Shown here one piece after another: positions 19,612 through 29,322 of a stretch of DNA of 64,000 nucleotides. The translations under genes and the position numbers were made by a program. Source of the stretch: JAAXKN01 sp050258815 (GTDB taxonomy: Bacteria > Bacteroidota > Ignavibacteria > Ignavibacteriales > SURF-24); the NCBI GenBank assembly GCA_050258815.1, contig JBLMZM010000182.1:1-64000 (forward strand), written 5' to 3'. Under the pieces are notes generated by a model. That model was not told the DNA's origin, did no database searches, and saw nothing but the letters and a program-made list of their open reading frames with translations. Every line of letters starts with the position of its first letter. The stretch's first letter is position 1.

Positions 19612-22041
19612 TTGGAAAATAAATATCTTTTACATAAAGGTTGGAAATTTGCTCTTCAGGAGAGTGCTCCTTTTTCACAGGATGTAATTAAGCCGGATGA
19701 CTGGTATAAGGCTTCCGTGCCGGGTACAATTCACACGGACCTGCTGTCGAATCAGCTGATTTCTGAACCCTTCTATGCTGATAACGAGACCTCCCTTCAG
19801 TGGATAGGGGATGTAAACTGGCTTTATAAAACTACTTTTGAATTACCTAAGGATTTTGAACCAGGCAGGCCCGTTTATCTGGTATTTGAGGGACTGGATA
19901 CCATTGCCGATATATTCATTAACAGTACGAATATTGGCTCAGTGAGCAACATGTTCAGGAAATACACTTTTGAAGTAACCAGGTTCTTAAAGAAAGAAAA
20001 CAATATACTGGAAGTCCTTTTTACATCTGCCGTGAAATGGGCGCGCAGTCACGAACTAAAGCATGGCAGGCTGCCCGTTGCGCTGAGATCTGAAAGGGTA
20101 TATATCAGGAAGGCGCAGTATTCATTCGGCTGGGACTGGGGTCCGGCATTTATTACAATGGGAATATGGCGTTCGGTTTACCTTATGCAGCAAACGGGTG
20201 CGTGCATTGAGAATATAAGTTTTGACACTATGGCGCTGGAAGGGGATACTGCGCAGGTAAAAATCAGGGCTGAGGTAAAGCATATCGATCAGCAGAACTG
20301 CAAGCTGAAGATCAGGCTGAGTTCAGACATACATTCATTTGAAAAGGAAATTGAGACCGGGAGCGAAGAGTCATTGAAGGCAAGCTTCAGGATTAAGAAT
20401 CCAAAGCTCTGGTGGCCTAATAACTACGGCGAACCTTATTTGTATACGTTAAGCCTTCAGCTTCTTAATGACATAGGCGAGGTAGTGGATGAAAAAATAA
20501 GGAAAGTAGGCATTAGAACCGTAAGTCTGAGGTTAAATGAAAACGGACGGTCACTGTTTCAATTTGTGATAAATAATAAGCCGGTATTCTGCATGGGAGC
20601 ATGCTGGATTCCCGCGGATACATTTCTGCCGCGCGTTGGAGATGAGAAATATCAGAAACTGCTGCGCAGCGCAAAGGAAGCGAATCTGAATATGATAAGA
20701 GTCTGGGGCGGGGGCATCTATGAAAATGAAAGCTTCTATAATCTTTGCGATGAGCTGGGACTGATGGTATGGCAGGATTTTATGTTTGCCTGTGCATCTT
20801 ATCCTGATACGGAAGAATTCCTGGAAAATGTTAAGCAGGAGGTTAAGGAAACCGTAGAATGTCTGAGGTGCCATTCCTCAATTGTTCTCTGGTGCGGTAA
20901 CAATGAGAATGAATGGATCTGGTATCAGGAGCAGGGCAAACCATATCAGCAGATGCCCGGCTACAGGATCTATCATACAATAATTCCGTCAATTCTTAAG
21001 AAGACGGATCCGGGCAGGCCGTACTGGCCTTCAACTCCATTTGGAAGTGACGAGGATCCGAATTCAGTAAATAGCGGCAACCGTCACCAGTGGGATATCT
21101 GGAGCCGGTGGCTGGATTATAAAAGCGTGAAAGACGATAAGAGCCTCTTCGTCACGGAGTTCGGATTTCAGAGTCCGGCCAACTATGATACTTTCAAGGA
21201 GGTATTACCTAAAAAGGAACGTGAACCACAAAGCCGTGTGTTCGAGTTTCATAACAAACAGGTCGAGGGGCCGGAGCGTTTGTACAGGTTTCTGGCAGCG
21301 CACCTGCCCGTTGCTGCCAGCCTCAAAGATTTTATTTATCTTACGCAGCTCAACCAGGGTTTTGCAATGAAGGAATGCCTGGAGCACTGGAGAATGCGCT
21401 TCCCCGGGACGAACGGAGCCGTTATCTGGCAGCTGAATGACTGCTGGCCTGTTTCCAGCTGGGCACTTATAGATTCGGGACTCAGACCCAAACTTGCATA
21501 TTATTTTGTAAAACACGCCTTCTCTCCTCAGATGGTCTGTTTCTCCAGGGCGGCAGAACCGGTTTTAATGGTTGTCAATAATAGTCCTGATACATTCAAC
21601 GGCAGACTGAAACTGCATCACATATATCTTCCCAAAGGCAAGGTTGGAGAAGTTGGAAGCGCTGATGTTGAGGTACTCTCCGATTCAAAGCAAAGCATAA
21701 ATATTTCCGTTCCCGAAAAAAGTTACAGGGAAGAGGGAATACTTGTTGCATCTTTATATGACAGGGAGAAGAAGCTTCTGAGCAGGAATTATCATACTGA
21801 GGGGGAATGGAAGCACCAGAAACTTCCCAATGCACGGCTGGAAGTTAAGACTGATTTTACGAATCATATAGTGGTAACAGCCGCCAAACCCGCATTTTTT
21901 GTTACTTTTCAGCATCCGGAGCTGACCTTTAGTGATAATGGACTAATCATCCTGCCGGATGAAGAAATTACGGTTCCCTATACCGGTCCGAATGATACGA
22001 AAAAGAAATTGCTCAGTTATTGTCTGAATGATTATCTGTAG
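19612..22041 (+). CDS. GH2 beta-mannosidase, cytoplasmic
   Basis: This 809-residue enzyme has no signal peptide. The family order is visible: N-terminal sugar-binding domain (about 1-200, with 'VPGTIHTDLL' and 'FGWDWGPAF'), Ig-like domain, a TIM barrel (about 310-620) and C-terminal beta domains. The acid/base Glu is E432 in 'WCGNNENEW' and the nucleophile is E516 in 'VTEFGFQS'; both match GH2 beta-mannosidases, which remove non-reducing terminal beta-mannose. The start is a TTG; a nearby GTG is out of frame, and no better start exists upstream of 'ENKYLLHKGW', where family homology begins. It probably finishes off oligosaccharides brought in by the ABC importer, alongside the GH130 enzymes. 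Confidence 0.93.
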   Translation: MENKYLLHKGWKFALQESAPFSQDVIKPDDWYKASVPGTIHTDLLSNQLISEPFYADNETSLQWIGDVNWLYKTTFELPKDFEPGRPVYLVFEGLDTIADIFINSTNIGSVSNMFRKYTFEVTRFLKKENNILEVLFTSAVKWARSHELKHGRLPVALRSERVYIRKAQYSFGWDWGPAFITMGIWRSVYLMQQTGACIENISFDTMALEGDTAQVKIRAEVKHIDQQNCKLKIRLSSDIHSFEKEIETGSEESLKASFRIKNPKLWWPNNYGEPYLYTLSLQLLNDIGEVVDEKIRKVGIRTVSLRLNENGRSLFQFVINNKPVFCMGACWIPADTFLPRVGDEKYQKLLRSAKEANLNMIRVWGGGIYENESFYNLCDELGLMVWQDFMFACASYPDTEEFLENVKQEVKETVECLRCHSSIVLWCGNNENEWIWYQEQGKPYQQMPGYRIYHTIIPSILKKTDPGRPYWPSTPFGSDEDPNSVNSGNRHQWDIWSRWLDYKSVKDDKSLFVTEFGFQSPANYDTFKEVLPKKEREPQSRVFEFHNKQVEGPERLYRFLAAHLPVAASLKDFIYLTQLNQGFAMKECLEHWRMRFPGTNGAVIWQLNDCWPVSSWALIDSGLRPKLAYYFVKHAFSPQMVCFSRAAEPVLMVVNNSPDTFNGRLKLHHIYLPKGKVGEVGSADVEVLSDSKQSINISVPEKSYREEGILVASLYDREKKLLSRNYHTEGEWKHQKLPNARLEVKTDFTNHIVVTAAKPAFFVTFQHPELTFSDNGLIILPDEEITVPYTGPNDTKKKLLSYCLNDYL

Positions 22042-22092
22042 AGGCGGCATCTTGTACTTTTGAAGCTACAATAAATACGGGAGATTCTTAAA

Positions 22093-24642
22093 ATGTATGT
22101 TAAACCGGGGTTTGCGGCCTGTTTGTCATTTGTGATCCTGCTGTTTTTATATTCTGAAGTAATACCCCAGGCGGGGGATATAACTCTCGGTTATAAGGGT
22201 GATGCACAGGTTGAAGTCGGAAGTCATTTTGTGGGAATAGAACTGCACCACAGTTCGCCTTCAATTCAGCGCATCAGCTTTTACTATCCGGTTGCAAACA
22301 GCATTGATCTGAGTACTGATTACTGGAAGCGTGATACCTCTTTTGTAATGTCAATGGGCCTAAGAGTGGGTGACGGAAAAAGAGAGCAGGTCGGACTGGG
22401 AGCCTATCAGTTTCAAATAAATCCTTACAGTGTCAGTTTCCACCATGAGGATCAAATAAAGTCAATTGAGGTATCCTACAGGTTCGCAAACACTAAACCG
22501 GCCGTGATAATTACATATACTATTACAAACAATGGCAATAAACCCCAGAGCTTTGAATTTGATACACATCTTGCGACTTCAGTAAGAACCAGCCATACCT
22601 ACAAGCTGAAGGAAAAGGCATGGACAGAATTTGACAAAACAGGATATGCCATATTTACAAACTATGATGACCCGGAAACAGGAAATGTACAGATATTTAC
22701 GGCTAACGCAGGCGAGATGCCGGTCAGCTATTATACCAGGAGTAATACACGCATATTTGAAGATCTGGCATGGTTCAGCAATAATATCGACGTCTCACAG
22801 AGGCTCATCCCCAGAGATACCCCTGCGCGCGCGGCGGCAAAATTTCTCTACAGGAAAATCCTCCCACCAAAAGGAAAAATGACTGTAGTACAGATCGTGG
22901 GCTCCTGCAGGCAAAGTGAGGGCAGGGATATTGTGGGCAAGCTTTTAACGAACTACAGAACTGAAATCAGGGATTATGAAAATTATGTGCAGAACTATGC
23001 CCGGAAGACGGGCAGGTTTAAGAGCGGGGACAACTGGCTTGACAGGGCTTACCTCTGGGCAAAGGCTATCCTGGCCGTAAACCAGCATTATATCGATGGT
23101 ACTATTAATCCGATGCCATGTCCTGCCGAATACAACTTTTATTTCTCACATGACGTTTTTCTGACCGATCTGGCCGCCGTAAACTTTGATCTAAAGAGAG
23201 TTAAAAAGGATCTTGAATTTACGGTTAAGCATGCGGACAAAGATTCAATAATTCCCCATGCATATTACTGGAAGGACAGTGCCTATGTGACCGAATATGC
23301 CACACCGGATAACTGGAACCACTTCTGGTTTATTATATTATCTGCCAGTTATCTGAGGCATTCATCAGACACGCTCCTGCTGCAGAAATTATATCCATAT
23401 ATTACAAAGAGCCTCACGCAGGCCATGTCGAACAGCAGGGAGGATATAATGTGGGCCTACCGTCCTGACTGGTGGGATATTGGTCATAATTTCGGTCCCC
23501 GTGCTTTCATGACTATAATGGCCGTCAAATCCCTGAGAGATTATGTATATCTGTCCTCAAGGTTAAACAGAAATACCGGAGAACTAACGGTGTATTCCGC
23601 GCAGGCAAACAGGATGCAGGAGCAGTTAAATTCAAGGCTGTGGGATGACAGTCTGAAGTATCTGATTAATTATTTTGAGGATGGCAGTGAAGATAAGCAT
23701 TATTACATCGGCTCACTGCCTGCTGCTACTTTCAATCAGCTTTCGCCTGAAAGAACACGGGAAATGGTAGAAACGGCTGAAAAGAAACTCCTCGACAGAA
23801 AGCTGGGTATCTATACGGTTTATCCGATGGATTTTAATAAACTTATTGACTACCTGAAATTTGCGGGCAATGAGGCCGGTGATCCTTTCCTCTACATAAA
23901 CGGGGGCATATGGTCTCACGGCAATACCTTCTATGCACTGGCACTGAAATCAGCAGGCAGAACAGGCGATGCGATTGATTTTGTAAGAAGAGTAATGACG
24001 GTTGACGGGATAATGAACGGTCCCAACGGGCAGCCCGCAATGTATGAATACAGGAATGGTAATTACAATAATCCTGATGTGTATGGAAAGGTAGATAAAC
24101 CGCAGTTCATGTGGGCGGCCGGATGGTATATCTATAGTCTTTATCACCTTTTCGGCATAGATGAGAATGATTGGAACATAAGATTTACACCCTTCCTGAA
24201 AGACGGCCAGAAGTCCTGTGCATTTACACTTGAGGCCTCAGGAAAAACCTATGCGGTAAATATCAGTGGAAAGGGCAAATTCATCAGGAATGTCAGCTAT
24301 GGTGGACGGGAATTCCCATCGGCAGTTATTCCGGCAGGAAATGCAGGGGAGGGAAGAATTGACGTGACGCTGGGGCGGCCATTAAGTCCCTACCTGAATA
24401 AAACGGATGCTGCGCTGGTTTCATGTGTCAATAAGGCAAAGGAGCTCACAATTACCTTAAGTGCTGCAGCCGGGCACATTAATAAGACAGAAATAATATC
24501 TCCGTTTCCTCCCAGGGCCATAATGCTGAATGGGAAAAAACTGGAGAAAGGCTGGAACTCCGAAAAGACAGATGATCTATATATTATCCGGTGTGACTTT
24601 ATTCACGTTAACGGTAATGACGAGCTGCGTGTTGAATTCTGA
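22093..24642 (+). CDS. Secreted (alpha/alpha)6 glycoside hydrolase or phosphorylase-like protein
   Basis: This 849-residue protein has a signal peptide ending near 'YSEVIPQ'. Residues about 30-280 form a beta-sandwich, about 300-690 an (alpha/alpha)6 toroid ('NWLDRAYLWAKAILAVNQHY', 'YNFYFSHDVFLTDLA', 'YRPDWWDIGHNFGPR', 'NGGIWSHGNTFYALAL'), and the rest a C-terminal beta domain. This three-part layout is that of the GH63/GH78/GH94 superfamily. The 'NGGIWSHGN' motif recalls cellobiose phosphorylase-like GH94 proteins, but a secreted phosphorylase would be unusual because phosphate is scarce outside. A hydrolase acting on the same glycan as its neighbours is more likely. The exact family is not assigned. 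Confidence 0.7.
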   Translation: MYVKPGFAACLSFVILLFLYSEVIPQAGDITLGYKGDAQVEVGSHFVGIELHHSSPSIQRISFYYPVANSIDLSTDYWKRDTSFVMSMGLRVGDGKREQVGLGAYQFQINPYSVSFHHEDQIKSIEVSYRFANTKPAVIITYTITNNGNKPQSFEFDTHLATSVRTSHTYKLKEKAWTEFDKTGYAIFTNYDDPETGNVQIFTANAGEMPVSYYTRSNTRIFEDLAWFSNNIDVSQRLIPRDTPARAAAKFLYRKILPPKGKMTVVQIVGSCRQSEGRDIVGKLLTNYRTEIRDYENYVQNYARKTGRFKSGDNWLDRAYLWAKAILAVNQHYIDGTINPMPCPAEYNFYFSHDVFLTDLAAVNFDLKRVKKDLEFTVKHADKDSIIPHAYYWKDSAYVTEYATPDNWNHFWFIILSASYLRHSSDTLLLQKLYPYITKSLTQAMSNSREDIMWAYRPDWWDIGHNFGPRAFMTIMAVKSLRDYVYLSSRLNRNTGELTVYSAQANRMQEQLNSRLWDDSLKYLINYFEDGSEDKHYYIGSLPAATFNQLSPERTREMVETAEKKLLDRKLGIYTVYPMDFNKLIDYLKFAGNEAGDPFLYINGGIWSHGNTFYALALKSAGRTGDAIDFVRRVMTVDGIMNGPNGQPAMYEYRNGNYNNPDVYGKVDKPQFMWAAGWYIYSLYHLFGIDENDWNIRFTPFLKDGQKSCAFTLEASGKTYAVNISGKGKFIRNVSYGGREFPSAVIPAGNAGEGRIDVTLGRPLSPYLNKTDAALVSCVNKAKELTITLSAAAGHINKTEIISPFPPRAIMLNGKKLEKGWNSEKTDDLYIIRCDFIHVNGNDELRVEF

Positions 24643-24776
24643 AGAATAGTTAAACTCAGACTTTAGTAACAAAAAAACTATTTGCATATGGAAATAGGTC
24701 AGCCATTCTTTTGCGGGAGTCTGTCTGGTAAGAGTATGTGACTGACCTGTCTTTTAGAGAATTCGCATACCTGAAT

Positions 24777-25241
24777 TTATTTCTGTCTTTTATAGGTCCC
24801 GATCAGCTTCCCCTCTTCCAGTATATGTCCTTTCATTGACTGCATCAGTTCGGTCCTGGTTGCGCCGGCATCAAGCCTTAGGAAAGTATTGACCGCATAT
24901 ATAGTAAAATGATAGTGATGAACCCCGGAGGGGGGACAGGGTCCATAATATCCGATTCTGCGCGCGTCATTTGTACCCATGGCGGCTCCATCCGGAAGAT
25001 TCAGTGTTGAAGTTATACCTTCCTGAAGGTCCTTCATAGTAACGGGAATATCATAGATTATCCAGTGTATAAAATTTCCGCTGGGTGCATCAGGATCATG
25101 CAGAACGATTGTGATAGTCCTTGTGTCTTCGGGCAAATGATCCCAGTTAAGTGCGGGTGAAATATTTTCGCCGTCGCAGGTATATCTGGCAGGAATAGGT
25201 TCATTGTTTTTGAATGCAGGGCTTCGAAGTATAATTGACAT
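24777..25241 (-). CDS. YbhB/YbcL family PEBP-like protein
   Basis: This is a small cytoplasmic protein (154 residues) of the phosphatidylethanolamine-binding/Raf kinase inhibitor-like family. Signatures are 'DPDAPSGNFIHWIIYDIP' and 'GYYGPCPPSGVHHYHF', which line the anion-binding pocket. Its function in bacteria is not well defined. The start at 25241 is chosen because a perfect AGGAGG lies five bases upstream (25247-25252); an in-frame ATG eight codons earlier would place that site inside the gene. It is transcribed toward the glycan locus, and no operon partner is evident. Confidence 0.93.
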   Translation of the reverse strand: MSIILRSPAFKNNEPIPARYTCDGENISPALNWDHLPEDTRTITIVLHDPDAPSGNFIHWIIYDIPVTMKDLQEGITSTLNLPDGAAMGTNDARRIGYYGPCPPSGVHHYHFTIYAVNTFLRLDAGATRTELMQSMKGHILEEGKLIGTYKRQK

Positions 25242-25304
25242 ATATGCCTCCTGAGAAATTATCATAGGACGTTATGATAATTGAAACAAAAATTCCTGTA
25301 AAAA

Positions 25305-27536
25305 TCAAATACCTTTATTTAAGGGCAAAGAAAAGAAAAACGTTGCACCCTTGTTAACCTCAGCCTCGGCCCAGACTCTGCCATCGTGGCGGCTGATGAT
25401 TCTCCGGACAATTGCCAGGCCAACTCCCGTGCCCTCAAAATCTGCAGAAGGATGGAGTCTCTGGAAGACTCCGAAGAGGTTATGAGCATACTCCATGTCG
25501 AATCCAACTCCATTATCCTTAACATAGTAGTACGCCTGATTCTGATCTGAATAACCGCCTATTAAAATTTCGGCCTTTTGCTGGTATCTGGTAAACTTGA
25601 ATGCATTGGATATTAAATTTAGCCACACCTTCTGCAGCATTGATCTGTCGCCTTTTACCTGCGGGAGGTCATTTACCTCGGCGGAAATCACCCTGTCCTC
25701 ATTCTCCCTTAGAAGCGTGTTAACTGCTTCCTGGGCTATGCTTTTCATATCCAGCAGCACTTCATTTTTTTCTCTGTTATAGATTCGTGAGAATGACAGT
25801 ATATCACTGATGAGCTGCTCCATCTGAGCCGCGTTTTTGGAAATTATGTTCAGGAATTTTTTGACCTCACCGTTAAACTGGGGCGAATAGTCGTCCAGCA
25901 GGATCTGCGAAAAACCGTCAATGGCTCTTAAGGGGGCCTTCAGGTCGTGTGATACCGAAACAGAAAATGTTTCCAGTTCCTTATTTGCGGCTTCAAGCTG
26001 GGCGGTCCTGTTTCTGACGCGCTCTTCCAGTTCCTCATTGAGTTTATTAAGTTCCTGATTGCTTATTTTGAGTGCTTCCTCGGCGCTCTTGCGTTCTGTA
26101 ATATCTACTATCGTAAGGAGCACCCTGCCGTAATTATCCTCAAAACCCTCGGCAACGCTCCATCTCACATACAGATATTTAGTCCTGCCCATTAAGGTTT
26201 TGCCCTCGATTTCAAGTTCGAACCTTGTGGTTCTCTCGGAAATTGCTATAATAGCCTCTTTCTGAATCCTGTAGTTCGCATATTCTGCGATCCGTGAAAA
26301 GTTGCTGAATAACTCTTCTTTGGACGAAGCCTGGAACAGTTCCAGGGTGGCTTCATTTACATCCAGCAGCCGCAGCATTTCAAGACTATTAATAATTTCG
26401 TCGGGATAAGTCTCTAAATATTTCCTGAAATCTTTTATTCCGGTTTTCTTTAGCAGATCAATGTGGCTTTTAATCAAAGAAAGGTCTTCTTCCCAGATTG
26501 ATATGGGTGATTTTTCGAACAGGCTGCGGTATCTCTTTTCGCTTATTTGCAGGGCTTCATTGGCGAGTTTTCTTTCCGTTATGTCGTTGGCTATTACGAT
26601 ACGTGCTGCTTTCCCGGCAAAGATGATGCTGTTTGAAATAATTTCAACAAATATTATTTCACCGTTTTTTTTCTGATGCATCCAGGGACCCGTCCTCTGG
26701 TAATCCTCAAAAAGGGTATTCTGCACATTTTCCTCGAGTGCCGGGATATCCTCCCTGGGGCGTATATCCTTAATGTTCATCGAAAGAAATTCTTCGCGGG
26801 AGTAGCCGTATTTACTGACGGCAGTTTCGTTTACCGCCAAAAAGCCTAGTGTAATTGCGTCATAAACCCACATGGGATTGGGATTTTCCCTGAATAGCAG
26901 GCGGTACTGCTCCTCGGAGCTGCGCAGTTCATCCTCGATTTTCTTTCTGGCCGTTATATCCCTGATAATAGCGATGATTGTATTGCCGTCAGGCATTTTG
27001 GCACTGATCTCAACGAAAAGGAGCTTCCCCGTTTTTTGCAGCATTTTTCTTTCCAAAAGTACTATACTGCCGGAATACAGTTCTTTAAACTTCAGCGGAT
27101 ATTTTTCAAGTTCGTCGGGTGGTATCAGGTCCTTAATGCTCAATTTTTTGAATTCTTCTGCGGAGTATCCAAGTAATTCACCTGCTCTTGAATTAGAGTC
27201 AATTATATTGCCCAGCTCGTCCATAAGGAGGATTGTGTCGGATGCCTGTTCAAGGAGTGTCCTGTATTTATTTTCACTTTTAATAAGGGCCTGTGTGGAG
27301 GATTCGATCTTAAGGAAGCTCTTTTTAATAAAATAGTAGAGCAGCATTGCCGTAGACAGGATGAAGAACCATCCCTTGATGGTCTGATAGTGTGTAAGAA
27401 GTGTCGGGCTGCTGATATAGTCTGCCAGGATATAATCGGTTAATATGACCCAGGATGCGCTGATGAGGGCGTAAGAAACGCTGATTACCAGGGGCGTAAA
27501 CCTGATCTGTTTTTCAGTTGGGGATAAGAATTTCAT
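25305..27536 (-). CDS. Membrane-anchored multi-PAS sensor histidine kinase
   Basis: This is a 743-residue sensor kinase. Two N-terminal membrane helices (about residues 13-37 and 48-68) are followed by PAS domains (about 85-195, 205-325 and a divergent one at 330-480) and a coiled coil. A HisKA dimerisation domain carries the phospho-accepting H530 in 'SVSHDLKAPLRAIDG', and the HATPase domain shows 'NLISNAFKFTR', 'VKDNGVGFDM' and 'GTGVGLAIVRRI'. The periplasmic loop is short, so sensing is probably through the PAS domains. No response regulator is adjacent, so it is an orphan kinase; the signal is unknown. Confidence 0.93.
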   Translation of the reverse strand: MKFLSPTEKQIRFTPLVISVSYALISASWVILTDYILADYISSPTLLTHYQTIKGWFFILSTAMLLYYFIKKSFLKIESSTQALIKSENKYRTLLEQASDTILLMDELGNIIDSNSRAGELLGYSAEEFKKLSIKDLIPPDELEKYPLKFKELYSGSIVLLERKMLQKTGKLLFVEISAKMPDGNTIIAIIRDITARKKIEDELRSSEEQYRLLFRENPNPMWVYDAITLGFLAVNETAVSKYGYSREEFLSMNIKDIRPREDIPALEENVQNTLFEDYQRTGPWMHQKKNGEIIFVEIISNSIIFAGKAARIVIANDITERKLANEALQISEKRYRSLFEKSPISIWEEDLSLIKSHIDLLKKTGIKDFRKYLETYPDEIINSLEMLRLLDVNEATLELFQASSKEELFSNFSRIAEYANYRIQKEAIIAISERTTRFELEIEGKTLMGRTKYLYVRWSVAEGFEDNYGRVLLTIVDITERKSAEEALKISNQELNKLNEELEERVRNRTAQLEAANKELETFSVSVSHDLKAPLRAIDGFSQILLDDYSPQFNGEVKKFLNIISKNAAQMEQLISDILSFSRIYNREKNEVLLDMKSIAQEAVNTLLRENEDRVISAEVNDLPQVKGDRSMLQKVWLNLISNAFKFTRYQQKAEILIGGYSDQNQAYYYVKDNGVGFDMEYAHNLFGVFQRLHPSADFEGTGVGLAIVRRIISRHDGRVWAEAEVNKGATFFFSLPLNKGI

Positions 27537-27670
27537 ATACTATCCTGTTTTCCTGGTTATAAGGGATATACTCAGTATGTATAAAACAGAATTTTACTAA
27601 AATAAATTCTAGATGCCATCAAAAGTTTTACAATTTAATTTATGTCTTTTCTGAATCTGCCGCAAAGCAA

Positions 27671-28267
27671 TTATTCTGTCTTAAGGATCTGGGGGGCCTG
27701 AATGATCTGTTTTTTAATTATGTCGGGAGGAGGTAATATCATACCGCAAATCTTATCCGTGGGATCCAGCAGGTTTACCTTGTAATTTTTATCATACGAA
27801 ATTACGTCAAATACCGGCTTGTAAATTTTAACCCTCTCAGAGGCCGTATATTTATTGAATATTTTTTTGACTGCCTGGGAATCATGATAGTCCAGGTAAA
27901 TTACATCTTCTTTATATACGTTGAATTTTTCCCTTTTCCAGCAAAATATTTCGTGTTGGAACAGTGATTCCTCGTGTTCGATGAGGTCGGGGGCAATTGA
28001 CGCCTGCAGTGTTTCCAGGTTAAGAAATACGATCATCAGGTCGAAATCTTTCTTGAAAGATTCCAGGATGCCCGGTTTGCCCAGATAAATTTTGCGGAAC
28101 TCTTCATTTTTCAGGAACTCAATTTCCACGAAGCAGCGGAAAGACTGTTTTAGTTTGCTGAAGAATCTGATCAGCGTATCAAAAGGCAGTATGTTTTCGG
28201 CCGTATCAAGAGATTCGAGCTGAACATTCAGCGAGTATTCTTTTATATTAAACATTTCTGCATTCAT
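27671..28267 (-). CDS. Hypothetical protein
   Basis: This 198-residue protein matches no family I recognise. It is predicted to be soluble, without signal peptide or membrane segments, with an N-terminal amphipathic region ('LDTAENILPFDTLIRFFSKL') and a Pro-rich tail ('MILPPPDIIKKQ'). The start is uncertain: ATGs lie at codons 1 and 5 and neither has a strong ribosome-binding site. It lies alone between the histidine kinase and the divergent DUF2911 gene. The absence of cysteine clusters or catalytic-looking motifs gives no hint of function. Confidence 0.6.
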   Translation of the reverse strand: MNAEMFNIKEYSLNVQLESLDTAENILPFDTLIRFFSKLKQSFRCFVEIEFLKNEEFRKIYLGKPGILESFKKDFDLMIVFLNLETLQASIAPDLIEHEESLFQHEIFCWKREKFNVYKEDVIYLDYHDSQAVKKIFNKYTASERVKIYKPVFDVISYDKNYKVNLLDPTDKICGMILPPPDIIKKQIIQAPQILKTE

Positions 28268-28450
28268 GGGATCAAGATAATCTTTTTAAAGAAAGGTAGC
28301 AATCCATATAAAACGATTTCTGCGCTCACCGTATGGTATGAAAATAAAGTGCAACTTTAGAGTATATTCCTTTCATAATTCCTTTTACTTTTGTAATTCA
28401 TAATAATTTTCATAAATTTATTTGAAAATAATTTCAAAATTGGATTACAT

Positions 28451-29314
28451 ATGAAGAGAGTATTTCTACCCGTAATAATTGCGATTCTGTTAATTCTGCC
28501 CTTTTCCGAATTACCCGCCCAATTGGAACTGCCCCGAATAAGTCAGAAAGCATCAGTAATGCAAAGGGTCGGATTGCTGGATGTTATAATAAATTACAGC
28601 AGACCAAATGTAAAGGGAAGAAAAATCTGGGGAGATCTCGTACCATATAATCAGGTCTGGAGAGCGGGTGCTGATGAAGCTACTACAATTTCTTTCAGTG
28701 AGGACGTATCATTAAACGGAAACAAGCTGCCCGCCGGCAAATATGCGTTTTTTACCATCCCCACGCAGAATGAATGGACTATAATAATTAACAAGGTAGC
28801 CAAGCAGTGGGGTGCATTTAACTACGATCAGTCCAAGGACATATTAAGATTTAACGTAAAACCGGAAGAAACTGAGTTTACAGAGAGTATGGGCTACTGT
28901 TTTTCCGATGTTACGACGAATTCAGTAAGAATAAATCTTTCCTGGGAAAAACTAAGAATTTCCTTTGCCGTGGAATTTGACGTGGATGCCAAATCCTATT
29001 CGAATATCAAAAAAGCATTATCAAACGCTGAGAAGGATGACTGGGTAGTATATGCTGCCTCTGCCAACTATGCTGCCGATAATAAAGTTCATACCGATGA
29101 GGCAATGGAGTGGGTGGATAAGTCTATATCCATAAAAGGCACCTATTACAATTACTTCGTAAAGGCAAAGCTGCTTGCCCTGAAGGGCAGAACTAAGGAA
29201 GCCTTGAGTTTTGTCGATAAATCACGCCAGTTAGGTAAGAATGATCCGGAGTATAAGGACTTTGCCCCGCAGGTAGATAAACTGAGGAATGAATTAAAAG
29301 AAAAAAGCAAATAA
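28451..29314 (+). CDS. DUF2911 domain protein, exported
   Basis: This 287-residue protein has a signal peptide ending 'ELPAQ'. The DUF2911 domain occupies about residues 30-190, with the hallmark runs 'YSRPNVKGRKIWG', 'VWRAGADEATTISFS' and 'LPAGKYAFFTIP'. The C-terminal 90 residues look like a TPR-type helical tail ('YYNYFVKAKLLALKGRTKEA'). The biochemical role of DUF2911 is unknown; it is common in Bacteroidota. A TACTTTTG at 28386-28393 matches the Bacteroidota -7 element and could be its promoter, but no clear -33 element was found. The activase gene begins 8 bases after its stop. Confidence 0.88.
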   Translation: MKRVFLPVIIAILLILPFSELPAQLELPRISQKASVMQRVGLLDVIINYSRPNVKGRKIWGDLVPYNQVWRAGADEATTISFSEDVSLNGNKLPAGKYAFFTIPTQNEWTIIINKVAKQWGAFNYDQSKDILRFNVKPEETEFTESMGYCFSDVTTNSVRINLSWEKLRISFAVEFDVDAKSYSNIKKALSNAEKDDWVVYAASANYAADNKVHTDEAMEWVDKSISIKGTYYNYFVKAKLLALKGRTKEALSFVDKSRQLGKNDPEYKDFAPQVDKLRNELKEKSK

Positions 29315-29322
29315 GTTTCCTG

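Noticed and set aside
24691..24748. A 7-bp inverted repeat (AGGTCAG/CTGACCT) between the 849-residue protein gene and the PEBP gene.
   Set aside because: The loop is over 40 bases and no T-tract follows. It is not convincing as a terminator.
26872..27336. A 154-codon open frame antisense to the multi-PAS kinase gene.
   Set aside because: It is Ser/Leu-rich, as expected for the reverse complement of the kinase codons, and shows no independent evidence.
28386..28393. TACTTTTG upstream of the DUF2911 gene as a Bacteroidota-type -7 promoter element.
   Set aside because: No matching -33 element is present and the motif is common in AT-rich DNA. It is mentioned only in the gene entry.
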